Origin: Actinomycetes bacterium
Lineage (GTDB): Bacteria > Actinomycetota > Acidimicrobiia > Acidimicrobiales > RAAP-2
Assembly (NCBI GenBank): GCA_025352305.1
Contig: JANXTQ010000245.1
Location: 1 to 16,506, forward strand
Direction of reading: 5' to 3'
DNA length: 16,506 nt
Position numbers and translations under genes: made by a program. This document shows, piece by piece, positions 1 through 10,516 of the stretch. How positions within the stretch are numbered: position 1 is the stretch's first letter; each line of letters opens with the position of its first letter. Under the pieces are notes generated by a model. It was not told the DNA's origin and searched no databases. It saw only the letters and a list, made by a program, of their open reading frames with translations.

Positions 1-288
1 CAAAATGCGCGCGGAGATCTCTTGGGCGGTGTACTTGGTGCCATCAATATCGATGTTCCAGTTGGTGCCCATGTGGCGCTTCACCGAACGAATGGTGCGA
101 TCGGGGTTGGTAATGGCTTGGCGCTTAGCGACCTCGCCCACTAGTACTTCGCCGGTCTTTGAAAAACCCACGACCGACGGGGTCGTTCGACCGCCCTCGG
201 CGTTAGGGATAACGACCGGCTCACCTGCTTCTAAAACGCTGACGACCGAGTTGGTTGTTCCGAGGTCGATTCCGACTGCCTTAGCCAT
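1..288 (-). CDS. dnaK: DnaK (Hsp70), 5' fragment running off the left edge
   Basis: This reads on the minus strand from an ATG at 288-286 and gives the first 96 residues of DnaK, identical in protein to the plus-strand copy at 374. It includes the phosphate-1 loop G-I-D-L-G-T-T-N-S at residues 6-14. It is open at the window edge, so the gene is partial. Its start is better equipped than that of the plus copy: an AAGGAG ribosome binding site (300-295) sits 6 nt before the ATG, and a TATAGT -10 element lies about 64 nt upstream. Seven synonymous differences from the plus copy show it is a distinct allele or paralogue rather than a copying error of the same molecule. Whether it is a real second gene in this genome or a strain-derived assembly fold-back cannot be decided from sequence alone. 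Confidence 0.6.
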   Translation of the reverse strand, partial: MAKAVGIDLGTTNSVVSVLEAGEPVVIPNAEGGRTTPSVVGFSKTGEVLVGEVAKRQAITNPDRTIRSVKRHMGTNWNIDIDGTKYTAQEISARIL

Positions 289-294
289 GTGGGA

Positions 295-300
295 CTCCTT
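295..300 (-). promoter_or_regulatory. Shine-Dalgarno AAGGAG of minus-strand dnaK
   Basis: The minus strand reads AAGGAG, then TCCCAC, then ATG (288). This is a near-perfect ribosome binding site. The plus copy shares the sequence only from GAGTCCCAC onward and has CTT where this copy has AAG, so its own site is weak. Confidence 0.75.
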
Positions 301-314
301 GTGTCTTTGGCCCC

Positions 315-336
315 GCCCTCGGACTATCCGAAGGGC
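315..336. other. GC-rich hairpin in the dnaK spacer
   Basis: GCCCT-CGGA (315-323) pairs with TCCG-A-AGGGC (327-336), giving a 9-bp stem with one bulged A (331) and a CTA loop. There is no T-tract on either side, so it does not look like an intrinsic terminator. Read on the minus strand it would lie in the 5' leader between the TATAGT -10 element and the ribosome binding site. Confidence 0.5.
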
Positions 337-351
337 AGGAGCTCTTGCATC

Positions 352-368
352 ACTATACAAACTTGAGT
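352..368 (-). promoter_or_regulatory. Candidate heat-shock promoter with HspR half-site
   Basis: The minus strand reads ACTCAAG (368-362), TTTG, then TATAGT (357-352), a 5/6 match to a sigma-70 -10 element. ACTCAAG is exactly one half of the known HspR operator (HAIR, CTTGAGT-N7-ACTCAAG). The expected partner half 7 nt further upstream is degenerate here (CTTAGCC), because the sequence has already switched into the dnaK repeat arm. On the plus strand I find no comparable promoter: TATACA at 354-359 lacks a -35 match and would leave only a few nt of leader. The layout therefore fits transcription of the minus-strand dnaK. The HAIR definition is established for Streptomyces and mycobacteria; its use here is inference. 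Confidence 0.5.
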
Positions 369-373
369 CCCAC

Positions 374-2197
374 ATGGCTAAGGCAGTCGGAATCGACCTC
401 GGAACAACCAACTCGGTCGTCAGCGTTTTAGAAGCAGGCGAGCCGGTCGTTATCCCTAACGCCGAGGGCGGCCGCACGACCCCGTCGGTCGTGGGTTTTT
501 CAAAGACCGGCGAGGTACTAGTCGGCGAGGTCGCCAAGCGCCAAGCCATTACCAACCCCGATCGCACCATTCGCTCGGTGAAGCGCCACATGGGCACCAA
601 CTGGAACATCGATATTGATGGCACCAAGTACACCGCCCAAGAGATCTCCGCGCGCATTTTGCAGAAACTGAAGCGCGACGCCGAGGCGTACCTCGGTGAC
701 TCGGTTACCCAGGCCGTCATCACGGTTCCGGCGTACTTCGACGACGCTCAGCGCACCGCCACTAAAGAGGCCGGCCAGATCGCCGGGCTCGAAGTACTGC
801 GCATTGTTAATGAGCCGACGGCCGCCGCCCTGGCGTACGGACTTGACAAAGGTCCGGCCGAGCAGACCGTCTTGGTCTTCGACCTCGGTGGAGGAACCTT
901 CGACGTATCGGTCCTCGAAATTGCCGACGGCGTTTTTGAAGTCAAGTCCACTGCTGGTGACACGCACCTCGGTGGAGATGACTGGGACCAAAAGGTCATG
1001 GACTGGTTGGTCAAGACCTTCAAGGACACCGAAGGTGTCGATCTCTCGGCCGACAAAATGGCCGTGCAACGTCTTAAGGAAGCAGCCGAAAAGGCGAAGA
1101 TTGAGCTCTCCTCCGTGCAAGAGACCACCGTCAACTTGCCGTTCATTACCGCGACGGCCGATGGTCCGAAGCACCTAGACCTGAAACTGACGCGCTCTAA
1201 GTTCAATGAACTGACGGCCGACCTCGTTGAGCGTTGTCGCAAGCCGTTCGACCAGGCGATCAAGGACGCGGGACTCACCGTTGACAAGATCGACCACATC
1301 ATCTTGGTGGGTGGATCAACTCGTATTCCCTCGGTTCAAGAACTCGTGAGCAAGGTCACCGGCAAAGAGCCCAACAAGACCGTGAACCCCGACGAAGTAG
1401 TCGCCGTGGGTGCTGCGGTGCAGGCCGGTGTGTTGAAGGGTGAAGTTAAGGACATCTTGTTGCTCGACGTAACCCCGCTCAGCCTCGGTATTGAGACCAA
1501 GGGTGGCGTCATGACGAAACTCATTGAGCGCAACACCACTATTCCCACGAAGAAGAGCCAGATCTTTACGACCGCCGATGAGAATCAACCGTCGGTGGAA
1601 GTCCACGTACTTCAAGGTGAGCGCGAGATGGCGTCGTATAACAAGACGCTCGGCAAGTTCCAGTTGGTGGGTATTCCGCCGGCGCCGCGTGGTGTGCCGC
1701 AGATTGAGGTCGCCTTTGACATCGACGCCAACGGCATTGTTCACGTCTCGGCGAAGGATTTGGCGACCAATCAGACCCAGTCCATGACAATTACCGGTGG
1801 CAGCTCGCTCAACAAGGACGAGATTGACCGCATGGTTCGTGACGCAGAGTCCCACGCCGAAGAGGACCGTCGTCGACGTGACGAAGCTGAAGTGCGCAAC
1901 AACGCCGACGGCCTCGTCTACTCCACGCAGAAGTTGCTGAAGGACCAGGCGGACAGTTTCCAGGGCACCGAGCGCGACGACGTTGAGTCGGCGTTGACAC
2001 AACTCACCACGGCCCTCGACGGCACCGACATTGAAGCCATCAAGGACGCCACCGAAAAACTGTTGACGGCGAGTCAGGGCTTTAGCCAGCGTCTCTACGA
2101 AGAGGCGGCGAAGAACAATGCCGGCTCCGCTGCGAGCGACGGTGCGCAGGCCAACGATGACGACATTGTTGACGCCGAGATCGTCGATGAGGCGTGA
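374..2197 (+). CDS. dnaK: Molecular chaperone DnaK (Hsp70)
   Basis: ATP-driven chaperone that binds and releases unfolded peptides in the cytosol with DnaJ and GrpE. The 607-residue protein has the usual bacterial length. The nucleotide-binding domain shows G-I-D-L-G-T-T-N-S (6-14), the phosphate-2 motif [12 protein letters not shown] (168-179) and an adenosine motif [10 protein letters not shown]. The substrate-binding domain and helical lid follow, ending in an acidic tail [13 protein letters not shown]. The reading frame stays open upstream to position 5, but that extension is the antisense of the inverted arm. The ATG at 374 matches the DnaK N-terminus and mirrors the start at 288. It is the first gene of dnaK-grpE-dnaJ-hspR; its stop overlaps grpE by 4 nt. 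Its ribosome binding site is weak and its true promoter is uncertain because of the repeat. Confidence 0.98.
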   Translation: MAKAVGIDLGTTNSVVSVLEAGEPVVIPNAEGGRTTPSVVGFSKTGEVLVGEVAKRQAITNPDRTIRSVKRHMGTNWNIDIDGTKYTAQEISARILQKLKRDAEAYLGDSVTQAVITVPAYFDDAQRTATKEAGQIAGLEVLRIVNEPTAAALAYGLDKGPAEQTVLVFDLGGGTFDVSVLEIADGVFEVKSTAGDTHLGGDDWDQKVMDWLVKTFKDTEGVDLSADKMAVQRLKEAAEKAKIELSSVQETTVNLPFITATADGPKHLDLKLTRSKFNELTADLVERCRKPFDQAIKDAGLTVDKIDHIILVGGSTRIPSVQELVSKVTGKEPNKTVNPDEVVAVGAAVQAGVLKGEVKDILLLDVTPLSLGIETKGGVMTKLIERNTTIPTKKSQIFTTADENQPSVEVHVLQGEREMASYNKTLGKFQLVGIPPAPRGVPQIEVAFDIDANGIVHVSAKDLATNQTQSMTITGGSSLNKDEIDRMVRDAESHAEEDRRRRDEAEVRNNADGLVYSTQKLLKDQADSFQGTERDDVESALTQLTTALDGTDIEAIKDATEKLLTASQGFSQRLYEEAAKNNAGSAASDGAQANDDDIVDAEIVDEA

Positions 2198-2727
2198 GTT
2201 CCGTGGTGGGCGACAACGAGTTTGACGAGCAGCCCGTCGACGCTGAGATTGTTGAAGAGGCCGAGTCGGTGTTGATGAGCGAGGCTGAACGCCAACGTGA
2301 CGAGTACCTCGACTCGCTGCAGCGCCTTCAGGCGGACTTTGAAAACTACCGAAAGCGCGTGGCACGAACGAGTGAAGAAGTATCTACTCGCGTGGCGGCG
2401 GACGTGGTGAGCAAGATCCTGCCGGTCATTGACGTGATGGACCTCGCCGAAGCACACTTCTCGCGCGAGGACGGCGCCGACACGGCGTCGGCGGAGGCTC
2501 ACGCACTGAGCCAGGCACGATCGTTGCTGATTGACACACTGGCCAAAGAAGGACTCGCGCGTATTGATGACGTCGGTGCCTCCTTTGATCCCCAGATTCA
2601 CGACGCGGTCGCGCACGTGGCGGGCGACGACGGATCGAGCGAGCAAGTGGTCGACGAAGTGCTGCGCGCGGGTTATCAGTGGAAGGGCACGGTGCTTCGA
2701 CCGGCGATGGTGAGGGTCAAGGGGTAA
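2194..2727 (+). CDS. grpE: GrpE, nucleotide-exchange factor for DnaK
   Basis: Co-chaperone that speeds ADP release from DnaK as a dimer. The 177-residue product has an acidic N-terminus, a long helical stretch around residues 30-65 ([18 protein letters not shown], the classic GrpE signature) and a C-terminal beta domain with [13 protein letters not shown] place the start at the GTG overlapping the dnaK stop (GTGA), the pattern used repeatedly in this window. In-frame GTG codons at 2203 and 2206 are alternatives and would put the upstream GAGG (2189-2192) at a more normal distance. The stop TAA abuts the dnaJ ATG. The N-terminus repeats the DnaK tail peptide V-D-A-E-I-V-(D/E)-E-A. Confidence 0.95.
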   Translation: MSSVVGDNEFDEQPVDAEIVEEAESVLMSEAERQRDEYLDSLQRLQADFENYRKRVARTSEEVSTRVAADVVSKILPVIDVMDLAEAHFSREDGADTASAEAHALSQARSLLIDTLAKEGLARIDDVGASFDPQIHDAVAHVAGDDGSSEQVVDEVLRAGYQWKGTVLRPAMVRVKG

Positions 2728-3807
2728 ATGGCTGAGCGCGAGTGGTTCGAGAAGGACTACTACAAGGTTCTCGGCGTCGCTAAGAGCGCCACTGACAAAG
2801 AGATAACTCGCGCCTATCGCAAGTTAGCCAAAGCTCATCACCCTGATACCAACCCCGGCTCCGAAGAGCGCTTCAAAGAGATTTCGGCGGCCAATGACAT
2901 TCTCGGCGACTCCGCGAAACGAAAAGAGTACGACGAGGTTCGCCGCCTCGGACCGGCCGCCGCCGGATTCGGTAGTGCCAGTGGCGGAGGCGGAAACTTT
3001 CGCGTCGGCGACATGGGTGACTTGGGCGACCTCTTCGGGGGACTGTTCGGTGGAGGACGTCGCCAACAACGCAGCCAACGCGGCGCCGACTTAGAAACGG
3101 CGCTGCATCTCAGCTTTCGAGACGCGGTCAACGGTCTCACGACGGCGGTGTCGCTGCCGACCGACGAACCGTGTCGCACCTGTGGCGGAAATGGGGCTGC
3201 ACCGGGAACCGGCATTACGACCTGCGAACGTTGTAACGGGCGGGGCGTTTTGAACGACGACCAGGGTCCCTTTTCGCTCTCGACGGTCTGTCCGGTCTGT
3301 CACGGTCGCGGGGGACGCATCTCCTCGCCCTGTTCGGACTGTCACGGAACGGGGCGCACGCTTAGTTCGCGCAAAGTCAACGTTCGATTGCCGGCCGGCG
3401 TTGAGGACGGTCAGCGCATCCGTCTAAAAGCCAAGGGTTCGCCCGGATCGGGCGGCGCACCGGCCGGTGACCTCTTCGTGGACGTGCACGTATCGCCCGA
3501 TCAGGTATTTGGTCGTCGCGGGCGACACCTCACGATCACGGTGGACGTTCTGGCGGTCCAGGCCCTGCTCGGAACAACAGTTGCGGTGCCGACCTTTGAT
3601 GAGCCGGTCTCTATGAAGGTGCCCGCGGGGACTCAACCGAACACCACAATGCGCGTGAAGGGCCGCGGCGTTCCAGCGAGCCACAACCACCACGTCGGCG
3701 ATCTGCTCGTCACGATCAACGTGGTGATTCCGAAGAAACTGACCAAGGAGCAGCGCCAGTTAGCCGAGAAGTTGGCTAAGAGCCTGAATGCGGAGGTGGA
3801 TCAATGA
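2728..3807 (+). CDS. dnaJ: DnaJ, type I Hsp40 co-chaperone
   Basis: Delivers substrates to DnaK and stimulates its ATPase. The 359-residue protein has an N-terminal J domain with the essential H-P-D at 38-40. A Gly-rich linker (about 75-118) follows, then a zinc-binding domain with four C-x-x-C-x-G-x-G repeats (C149/C152, C166/C169, C188/C191, C202/C205), then the C-terminal substrate-binding domain. All four cysteine pairs are intact, so this is a full type I DnaJ rather than CbpA-like. The ATG directly follows the grpE stop with no gap, and GAGGG/AAGGGG just upstream can act as ribosome binding site. The stop overlaps hspR by 4 nt (ATGA). Its place directly before hspR is the actinobacterial arrangement. 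Confidence 0.97.
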   Translation: MAEREWFEKDYYKVLGVAKSATDKEITRAYRKLAKAHHPDTNPGSEERFKEISAANDILGDSAKRKEYDEVRRLGPAAAGFGSASGGGGNFRVGDMGDLGDLFGGLFGGGRRQQRSQRGADLETALHLSFRDAVNGLTTAVSLPTDEPCRTCGGNGAAPGTGITTCERCNGRGVLNDDQGPFSLSTVCPVCHGRGGRISSPCSDCHGTGRTLSSRKVNVRLPAGVEDGQRIRLKAKGSPGSGGAPAGDLFVDVHVSPDQVFGRRGRHLTITVDVLAVQALLGTTVAVPTFDEPVSMKVPAGTQPNTTMRVKGRGVPASHNHHVGDLLVTINVVIPKKLTKEQRQLAEKLAKSLNAEVDQ

Positions 3808-4199
3808 GTACTCACGACGCCGACAGTGCGGTCTACGTGATTTCCGTAGCGGCTCATCTCGCCGGAGTTCACCCCCAGACGCTGCGCAACTACGAACGCA
3901 CGGGACTGCTTGATCCCTCGCGCACCAGTGGGGGCTCGCGGAGATTTTCCAATGCGGACCTGGCACGTCTGCGGCGAATTCAAGAATTGACCACGGACGG
4001 CGTGAATCTCGAGGGGGTTAAGAGAATCCTGGCCTTAGAAGCGGAGCTCGCTCACGCGCACGCTCAACTCGCTCTCGCGTTGGGTGATATTCGCCACCAC
4101 GTCGCCGAGACGCATCGCCAGTACCGACGAGACCTCGTTCCGGTGCGAAACACGGTGGCCGTCTTTGTAGAAGCGCAGCGTCGACGCGGCGCAAACTAG
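3804..4199 (+). CDS. hspR: HspR, MerR-family heat-shock repressor
   Basis: Transcriptional repressor that in Streptomyces and mycobacteria binds HAIR operators of the dnaK operon, with DnaK acting as co-repressor. The 131-residue product has a MerR winged-helix domain: Y-V-I-S-V-A-A-H-L-A-G-V-H (11-23), T-L-R-N-Y-E-R-T-G-L-L (26-36) and S-R-R-F-S-N-A-D-L-A-R-L (45-56). A helical segment (about 70-105) follows, then the HspR-typical tail Y-R-R-D-L-V-P. There is no C-terminal effector domain, as expected for HspR. The start is firm: GGAGG at 3792-3796 lies 7 nt before the ATG, which overlaps the dnaJ stop. As last gene of the operon it would autoregulate the locus. Confidence 0.94.
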   Translation: MSTHDADSAVYVISVAAHLAGVHPQTLRNYERTGLLDPSRTSGGSRRFSNADLARLRRIQELTTDGVNLEGVKRILALEAELAHAHAQLALALGDIRHHVAETHRQYRRDLVPVRNTVAVFVEAQRRRGAN

Positions 4200-6883
<2,684 letters not shown>

Positions 6884-6892
6884 GGAGAGCCC

Positions 6893-8206
6893 ATGATTCC
6901 TCGCTACTCACCGCGCGACGTGGCGGCACTTTTTTCTGACGCTCATCGCTTCGACACGATGTTGGAAGTGGAGATACTCGCGGCGGAGGCACTGTGCTCT
7001 CTCGGCGTCGTGCCGGCCGCTGACGCAGCGGCACTGCGCAGTCGACGTCCCGTCGTTGACGCGCAGTTTGTGAGCGACGTCGATGAACGTGAAGCCATTA
7101 CCAACCACGACACTGCGGCGTTTGTGGACGTCGTCCAAGCACGCATTGGGATGCCCGAGGGAGTCTGGATCCACTACGGGTTGACGTCATCGGACGTTGT
7201 TGATACCGCGCTGTGCGCCAATTTGGCCTCGGCCGCGGACATCGTGATCGGTGAAGTGACGGCTCTTCGCGATGCGTTGACGATTCGGGCAACCGAGACC
7301 ATTGATTGGCCGATCACCGGTCGCACCCACGGCATGCACGCCGAACCAACGACCTACGGTGCCAAGTTCGCGCTCTTTGCCCTGCAGGCCGATCGTGACC
7401 TGCAACGAATCCGCGACGCTCGTGCTGGCGTGGCCGTTGGAAAACTGTCCGGAGCCGTCGGGACCTACTCGAACATTGATCCGTCGGTCGAGACGTACGT
7501 CTGTCAGTCGCTCGGGCTTACTCCCGTTCCCGCCACACAGGTCATTGCGCGTGATCGCCACGCCCAGTTGCTCTACGCCTGTGCCGCGATTGGCACGACC
7601 ATTGAACAGATTGCGCTCGAGGTTCGCCACCTAGCGCGTAGCGAAGTGGGCGAGGCCGAAGAGTACTTTGCCGTTGGACAAAAAGGTTCATCAGCCATGC
7701 CGCACAAGCGAAATCCGATCTTGAGCGAACGACTCTGCGGACTCGCCCGGGTGCTGCGCGGATATTTGGTGGCGGGTTTAGAGGACGTCGCGCTCTGGCA
7801 CGAACGGGACATCAGTCATTCCAGCGTGGAACGGGTGATCATGCCCGACGCACTGGGTCTAACGGTCTACATGCTGCGAAAAGCCACGTCGCTGGTCAGC
7901 CAGTTGGTCCTTCACCCGGAGCGAGCTCTCGAGAACTTAGAAGTTCATTCGCTCGGGCTGGTCTTTAGCCAGTCGGTGCTACTGGCGTTGGTGGACTCCG
8001 GAATGGCCCGCGACGACGCGTACCGCATTGTTCAGTCCGCGGCGCGCGAAGCGGTTGAGCAGCGGCGTAACTTTCGTGACGTCATTGCTACAGTTGACTC
8101 CGTGACTCTGTCGTCAGAGGCATTGGCCAACGCCTTTGACTCCCAACGCCTCTTGGTACATCGCGAGCGTTTTCTTGACGCCCTGACGTGGACCGCCAGC
8201 TCGTGA
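6893..8206 (+). CDS. purB: Adenylosuccinate lyase
   Basis: Removes fumarate both from SAICAR (to AICAR) and from adenylosuccinate (to AMP), so it serves the main pathway and the AMP branch next to purA. The product is 437 residues and belongs to the aspartase/fumarase superfamily. H72 lies in I-T-N-H-D-T, T-S-S-D lies at about 98-101, the catalytic His region is R-T-H-G-M-H-A-E-P (H146), and the superfamily signature G-S-S-A-M-P-H-K-R-N-P occupies 265-275. A strong AAGGAG (6882-6887), overlapping the purD stop, lies 5 nt before the ATG and fixes the start. The stop overlaps the likely purC start. Confidence 0.97.
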   Translation: MIPRYSPRDVAALFSDAHRFDTMLEVEILAAEALCSLGVVPAADAAALRSRRPVVDAQFVSDVDEREAITNHDTAAFVDVVQARIGMPEGVWIHYGLTSSDVVDTALCANLASAADIVIGEVTALRDALTIRATETIDWPITGRTHGMHAEPTTYGAKFALFALQADRDLQRIRDARAGVAVGKLSGAVGTYSNIDPSVETYVCQSLGLTPVPATQVIARDRHAQLLYACAAIGTTIEQIALEVRHLARSEVGEAEEYFAVGQKGSSAMPHKRNPILSERLCGLARVLRGYLVAGLEDVALWHERDISHSSVERVIMPDALGLTVYMLRKATSLVSQLVLHPERALENLEVHSLGLVFSQSVLLALVDSGMARDDAYRIVQSAAREAVEQRRNFRDVIATVDSVTLSSEALANAFDSQRLLVHRERFLDALTWTASS

Positions 8207-9096
8207 GCACGCTCGCACTGAACCACCTCTACACCGGGAAGGTTCGTGATCTCTACGAGGTAGACGACCAGCACATGTTGATGGTGGCGTCGGATCGCCT
8301 GTCCGCCTTTGACGTGGTCATGAATGAATCGATCAAAGACAAGGGCCGAGTTCTCACCGCATTTACTCAATTTTGGTTTAATGAGTTTGCCGGAGAGTTT
8401 CCCTCAGCTCTCGTAAGTTGTGACCCCGCGGTCATCGATGGTTACGTGGCGGGCTTCTTGGCGAACACCGAGTGGCACGGTCGAACAATGCTCGTTCGCC
8501 GCGCCCAGATGCTGAGTATTGAGTGCATCGTGCGCGCACGACTCGCCGGCAGTGCCTTCGCCGAGTACGAAAGCACCGGAATGGTGCATCGAACGCCCGC
8601 GCCGCCCGCGATGCAACTGACTGACCCTTTCGACGAACCGATGTTCCTCGTATCGACGAAGCCTGATGCGGGACACGACGAAAATATCGATCTCGACTCG
8701 GCTCGCGCTCTCGTGGGCGACAGCGTGTTGGACCAAGCCAGCACGATGTGCCGTGACCTGTTTGGCCGGGCCGCATCGCGACTGAGCGAAATTGGCCTCG
8801 TGCTCGCCGATACAAAGTTTGAACTGGGCTTCGTCGACGGTGCCCTGGTCTTCTGTGACGAAGTACTGACGCCTGATTCCTCGCGAATTTGGCCCGCGGA
8901 TCAGATCACGCGGGGTCAGAATCCGCCGTCGCTCGACAAGCAGCCCCTGCGTGACTGGCTGGCCCAACAGCCCTGGGACCGAACGTGGCCACCACCGGCA
9001 TTGCCCGATGATATTTGTGAAATTACGTCGCGTCGCTACGTCTCGGCGTACGAAAGCGTGACGGGAAAAAGCTTGAGAGATTGGTACGGTCAGTGA
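8203..9096 (+). CDS. purC: SAICAR synthetase (phosphoribosylaminoimidazole-succinocarboxamide synthase)
   Basis: Joins aspartate to CAIR with ATP. The product is 297 residues. Motifs are Y-T-G-K-V-R-D-L-Y-E (10-19), V-A-S-D-R-L-S-A-F-D, R-A-R-L-A-G-S-A (the conserved substrate-binding stretch), L-A-D-T-K-F-E-L-G-F and D-E-V-L-T-P-D-S-S-R. I chose the GTG at 8203, which overlaps the purB stop (GTGA) as at most junctions here. A GTG at 8188 in the same frame would add five residues. Neither has a clear ribosome binding site, so translation probably depends on coupling to purB. Confidence 0.96.
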   Translation: MSTLALNHLYTGKVRDLYEVDDQHMLMVASDRLSAFDVVMNESIKDKGRVLTAFTQFWFNEFAGEFPSALVSCDPAVIDGYVAGFLANTEWHGRTMLVRRAQMLSIECIVRARLAGSAFAEYESTGMVHRTPAPPAMQLTDPFDEPMFLVSTKPDAGHDENIDLDSARALVGDSVLDQASTMCRDLFGRAASRLSEIGLVLADTKFELGFVDGALVFCDEVLTPDSSRIWPADQITRGQNPPSLDKQPLRDWLAQQPWDRTWPPPALPDDICEITSRRYVSAYESVTGKSLRDWYGQ

Positions 9097-9347
9097 CGAA
9101 CTATCCGATTGTGGTTGAAGTGTCTCTTCGTTCGGGCATTGCTGACCCCGAAGGCGCGACCATCGAGCGCGCTTTGCCGGCGCTCGGCTTTGCTGGCGTG
9201 GCGAACGTGCGAGCGGGAAAGGCGTTTCGTTTATCGATCGAAGCGTCCAGTGAGGCGGAGGCGTTGACCCAAGGCCAAGCTCTCGCTGACCGGTTGCTCT
9301 CTAACCCGGTCATTGAACAGTCCACTGTTCGCATTGAGAACGTTTAA
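9093..9347 (+). CDS. purS: PurS, small subunit of FGAM synthase
   Basis: Structural subunit that links PurQ and PurL in the three-part phosphoribosylformylglycinamidine synthase. The 84-residue product shows the whole family pattern: a beta strand with V-E-V-S-L-R-S-G, then D-P-E-G-A-T-I-E-R-A-L, L-G-F-A-G-V, V-R-A-G-K and L-L-S-N-P-V-I-E near the C-terminus. The GTG at 9093 overlaps the purC stop. A TTG at 9081 would add four residues and is less likely. It is separated from purQ by a DinB-like gene, an insertion into what is usually a purS-purQ-purL run. Confidence 0.95.
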   Translation: MTNYPIVVEVSLRSGIADPEGATIERALPALGFAGVANVRAGKAFRLSIEASSEAEALTQGQALADRLLSNPVIEQSTVRIENV

Positions 9348-9356
9348 TTACTTAAG

Positions 9357-9845
9357 GTGACCAACACATTGAGCGACGCTGATCAGGACTTAGTTAAGCG
9401 CTACAACCGCGGCGTCACCCTCGTTGAATCCGCTCTCGTCGCAGTGACCCCCGAGGAACTTGATCGCCGCGACGAGGACCAGTGGTCCGCGCGAATGGTG
9501 GTTCATCACCTCGCGGACTCGGAAACTAATTCTTATTTACGGCTTCGACGTTTGCTCGTGGAACCGGCTCCGACGCTCATCCAGGGTTACGACGAAGCGG
9601 CGTGGGCCGCTAACTCCGTACTCGGTTATGAGACGCTCGATATTGAATCGTCGCTCGCCGTTTTTCGCTCGGTGCGCGCGGCGTCGTCACTTTTATTGTC
9701 GCGAATTGACGCCAGTGATTTGGACCGTGAGGGCACTCACACCGAATCCGGTCCCTATACCCTGCGCTTCTGGCTGAAGATCTACGCCGAACACGCTGAG
9801 CAACACGCCCAACAGATTGAACGAGCCCGAGGAGCAACCCCGTGA
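9357..9845 (+). CDS. DinB-like four-helix protein in the pur operon
   Basis: I read this 162-residue protein as a member of the DinB/DUF664-type helical-bundle superfamily, many of whose members bind a metal through three His. Support: an N-terminal helix, W-S-A-R-M-V-V-H-H-L-A-D-S-E (H50/H51), a central helical region, and a C-terminal helix with H-A-E-Q-H-A-Q-Q-I (H146, H150). That gives a plausible His triad of H51, H146 and H150. There is no signal peptide or membrane segment. It starts 9 nt after purS and its stop overlaps purQ by 4 nt, so it is co-transcribed with the FGAM synthase genes. Its substrate is unknown. The start is uncertain: GTG 9357 lacks a ribosome binding site, whereas TTG 9369 has AAGGTGA 8 nt upstream. 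Confidence 0.8.
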   Translation: MTNTLSDADQDLVKRYNRGVTLVESALVAVTPEELDRRDEDQWSARMVVHHLADSETNSYLRLRRLLVEPAPTLIQGYDEAAWAANSVLGYETLDIESSLAVFRSVRAASSLLLSRIDASDLDREGTHTESGPYTLRFWLKIYAEHAEQHAQQIERARGATP

Positions 9846-10516
9846 GTGCGCGAATCGCGATCGTCGTCTTTCCTGGCAGCAACTGCGAATACGACGCTCT
9901 CGACGCCGTGAATGCTCTCGGTGCCACCGCGCAGTTCGTATGGCATTCCGAGACATCTCTGGACGGCTTTGACGGAGCAGTACTACCGGGTGGCTTCGCA
10001 CACGGTGATTACTTGCGTCCGGGGGCGATTGCCCGATTCTCACCGGTGATGTCCGCGGTTCAAAGTTTCGCGCAGGCCGGTAACCCGGTGCTCGGAATCT
10101 GCAACGGATTTCAAGTACTCACCGAGGCCGGACTGTTACCCGGTGCCCTGCAAAAGAACCGCGGTTTAACCTTCATCAGTCGTTCGTGCACCGTGTCGGT
10201 GACCTCTACGCGATCCGTGCTCACGAGGTCGGCGAAGTTGGCTCAGGAGCTTTCGATTCCGATCAATCACTTCTCAGGTTCGTACACCTGCGACGACGCC
10301 ACGTACGAACAGTTGGTTGCTCGCGACCAGATTGTTCTTCGCTACCGAGAGAACCCCAACGGATCGCGTGACGACATTGCCGCCGTTTGCAACGAAGTCG
10401 GAAATGTCGTGGGACTCATGCCTCACCCCGAGAGAGCCGTATCGGCTCTGCTCGGTAGCGAGGATGGTCGCGTGTTGCTCGACGGCTTTATTGCCGCGTC
10501 ACAACTCGTTAGTTAG
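9842..10516 (+). CDS. purQ: PurQ, glutaminase subunit of FGAM synthase
   Basis: Hydrolyses glutamine and passes ammonia to PurL for FGAR to FGAM conversion. The 224-residue class I glutamine amidotransferase shows F-P-G-S-N-C-E-Y-D at the N-terminus, L-P-G-G-F-A-H-G-D-Y-L-R, the nucleophile C87 in L-G-I-C-N-G-F-Q-V-L, and the rest of the triad at H195 and E197 (M-P-H-P-E). GAGGAG (9829-9834) lies 7 nt before the GTG at 9842, which overlaps the preceding stop, so the start is firm. It is the last gene of the first co-directional run. Its stop overlaps a convergent gene by 4 nt (TTAG). Confidence 0.97.
   Translation: MSARIAIVVFPGSNCEYDALDAVNALGATAQFVWHSETSLDGFDGAVLPGGFAHGDYLRPGAIARFSPVMSAVQSFAQAGNPVLGICNGFQVLTEAGLLPGALQKNRGLTFISRSCTVSVTSTRSVLTRSAKLAQELSIPINHFSGSYTCDDATYEQLVARDQIVLRYRENPNGSRDDIAAVCNEVGNVVGLMPHPERAVSALLGSEDGRVLLDGFIAASQLVS

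Larger units (their letters stand above)
1..661. repeat. Long inverted repeat made of two dnaK 5' ends
   Basis: Positions 1-297 are the reverse complement of 365-661 (position i pairs with 662-i), separated by a 67-bp spacer at 298-364. By hand I count seven mismatches in 297 bp: 88/574, 127/535, 139/523, 148/514, 187/475, 190/472 and 223/439. All fall in third codon positions of dnaK and all are synonymous. The outer 87 bp and inner 74 bp of the arms are identical. The left arm runs off the window, so its true length is unknown. Such a structure could be a divergent gene pair or a fold-back chimera at a contig end. Confidence 0.95.

Noticed and set aside
5..373. N-terminal extension of DnaK by 123 residues
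   Set aside because: It is the antisense reading of the inverted dnaK arm plus spacer. The true DnaK start is the ATG at 374.
518..1174. Long minus-strand frames inside dnaK (also 1316-2365)
   Set aside because: They mirror the strong codon bias of dnaK and have no ribosome binding site or recognisable product.
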